DNA of 5,482 nt. Source: Lentisphaerota bacterium (lineage in GTDB: Bacteria; Verrucomicrobiota; Lentisphaeria; Victivallales; GWF2-50-93). The number at the start of each line of letters is the position of its first letter. Position 1 is the stretch's first letter. The translations under genes and the position numbers were made by a program. Positions 5,246-5,482 of this stretch are shown here, piece after piece. The notes under the pieces were generated by a model. That model did not search any database. It was not told the DNA's origin and was given only the letters and a program-made list of their open reading frames with translations. The stretch spans positions 1-5,482 of the forward strand of contig JANYBI010000499.1 of NCBI GenBank assembly GCA_025360875.1. Reading direction: 5' to 3'.

Positions 5246-5458
5246 TAGAAACAGAAATAAGCAATCCGATGATTTCACATGCGTATGCCCATAAGATAGT
5301 GAACTGAATCGGAACTGGCAATGCTTCTTCATCTCAAACAGCTGCCTGACGTAGAAATCCCGGTACTTCTGGAACCGGAACAGGAACTTGCGCCCGTGGC
5401 ATCTGTGCGTGATATGATAACACGCCCCATCCGTAAAAATCCGTCTTCTCCTTGGCAT
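5210..5458 (-). pseudogene. Truncated REP-associated (RAYT, Y1/IS200-like) transposase
   Basis: The 5' part of a Y1-transposase-family gene, 82 codons in frame before a stop. MPRRRRIF, then ACYHITHRCHGRKFLFRF, KYRDFYVRQL and FEMKKHCQFR (to about residue 50, base 5309) match the usual start of RAYT proteins, which carry HITxR and F..(D/R)...F...L patterns before the catalytic region. The expected HUH pair (NHVHLL-type) and the distal catalytic tyrosine are absent. Residues about 51-70 are unrecognisable and residues from about 71 come from the composite repeat. Full-length RAYTs are usually well over 120 residues, so this is a dead fragment. The ATG at 5458 is preferred over a GTG at 5464 because AGGG (5467-5464) is suitably spaced and family members begin MPRRxR. 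The native 5' end is present, with only 24 bases upstream of it in the window. Confidence 0.75.
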
Positions 5459-5482
5459 TTCCACCCTGCGATTGCTTGTTTT

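Noticed and set aside
4790..5250. CRISPR array
   Set aside because: The inverted repeats differ from one another and are unevenly spaced; there is no recurring direct repeat with uniform spacers.
5094..5321. A 75-codon minus-strand open frame overlapping the transposase remnant
   Set aside because: Most of it is a translation of the three-hairpin repeat block. It starts inside the RAYT fragment in another frame and has no supporting start signal.

Overview
The window looks like a stretch of bacterial chromosome of moderate GC content. It has AT-rich intergenic DNA and some spacers crowded with small palindromes. Secreted proteins that combine PA14 and chitobiase-type domains, MORN-type repeat membrane proteins, a DUF433/DUF5615 toxin-antitoxin pair and a RAYT-type transposase remnant occur together in large-genome environmental lineages. 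Examples are Lentisphaerota and other members of the PVC group, and some candidate phyla. This assignment is a weak inference: no taxonomic marker here is decisive, and miaB is too universal to settle it by eye.

Layout. Bases 1-137 are a spacer with no gene. Bases 138-1457 (+) hold an intact miaB, the tRNA methylthiotransferase. A perfect AT-rich hairpin overlaps its stop codon. After a palindrome-rich spacer comes a tightly coupled two-gene unit (+): a DUF433 antitoxin (1578-1820) whose stop overlaps, by ATGA, the start of a DUF5615 PIN-like toxin (1817-2185). An 11-bp-stem hairpin (2216-2247) separates this unit from a convergent minus-strand pair. That pair is transcribed from about 4752 down to 2307. 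The first gene encodes a 526-residue exported protein with a chitobiase/hexosaminidase C-terminal-type domain and a PA14 domain. Twelve bases later comes a 283-residue single-pass membrane protein with about five MORN_2/YwqK-type repeats and a very proline-rich tail. A good sigma70-like promoter lies almost on top of the first start codon.

Bases 4752-5250 hold no convincing gene but contain at least seven distinct small inverted repeats. The rightmost three form a composite block that reads into the 3' part of a truncated REP-associated (Y1/IS200-like, RAYT) transposase gene, 5210-5458 (-). That gene keeps its N-terminus but has no recognisable HUH catalytic motif or catalytic tyrosine region.

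How the parts fit: miaB is housekeeping. The DUF433/DUF5615 pair is probably a self-regulated toxin-antitoxin module, with promoter-like and operator-like signals just upstream. The minus-strand pair probably makes two cell-envelope proteins of unknown function that act together. The right end is a repeat-rich graveyard of palindromic elements and a dead transposase. The most noteworthy items are the palindrome mosaic next to the broken RAYT, the nested regulatory palindromes in front of the toxin-antitoxin operon, and the uncharacterised PA14/MORN envelope pair.
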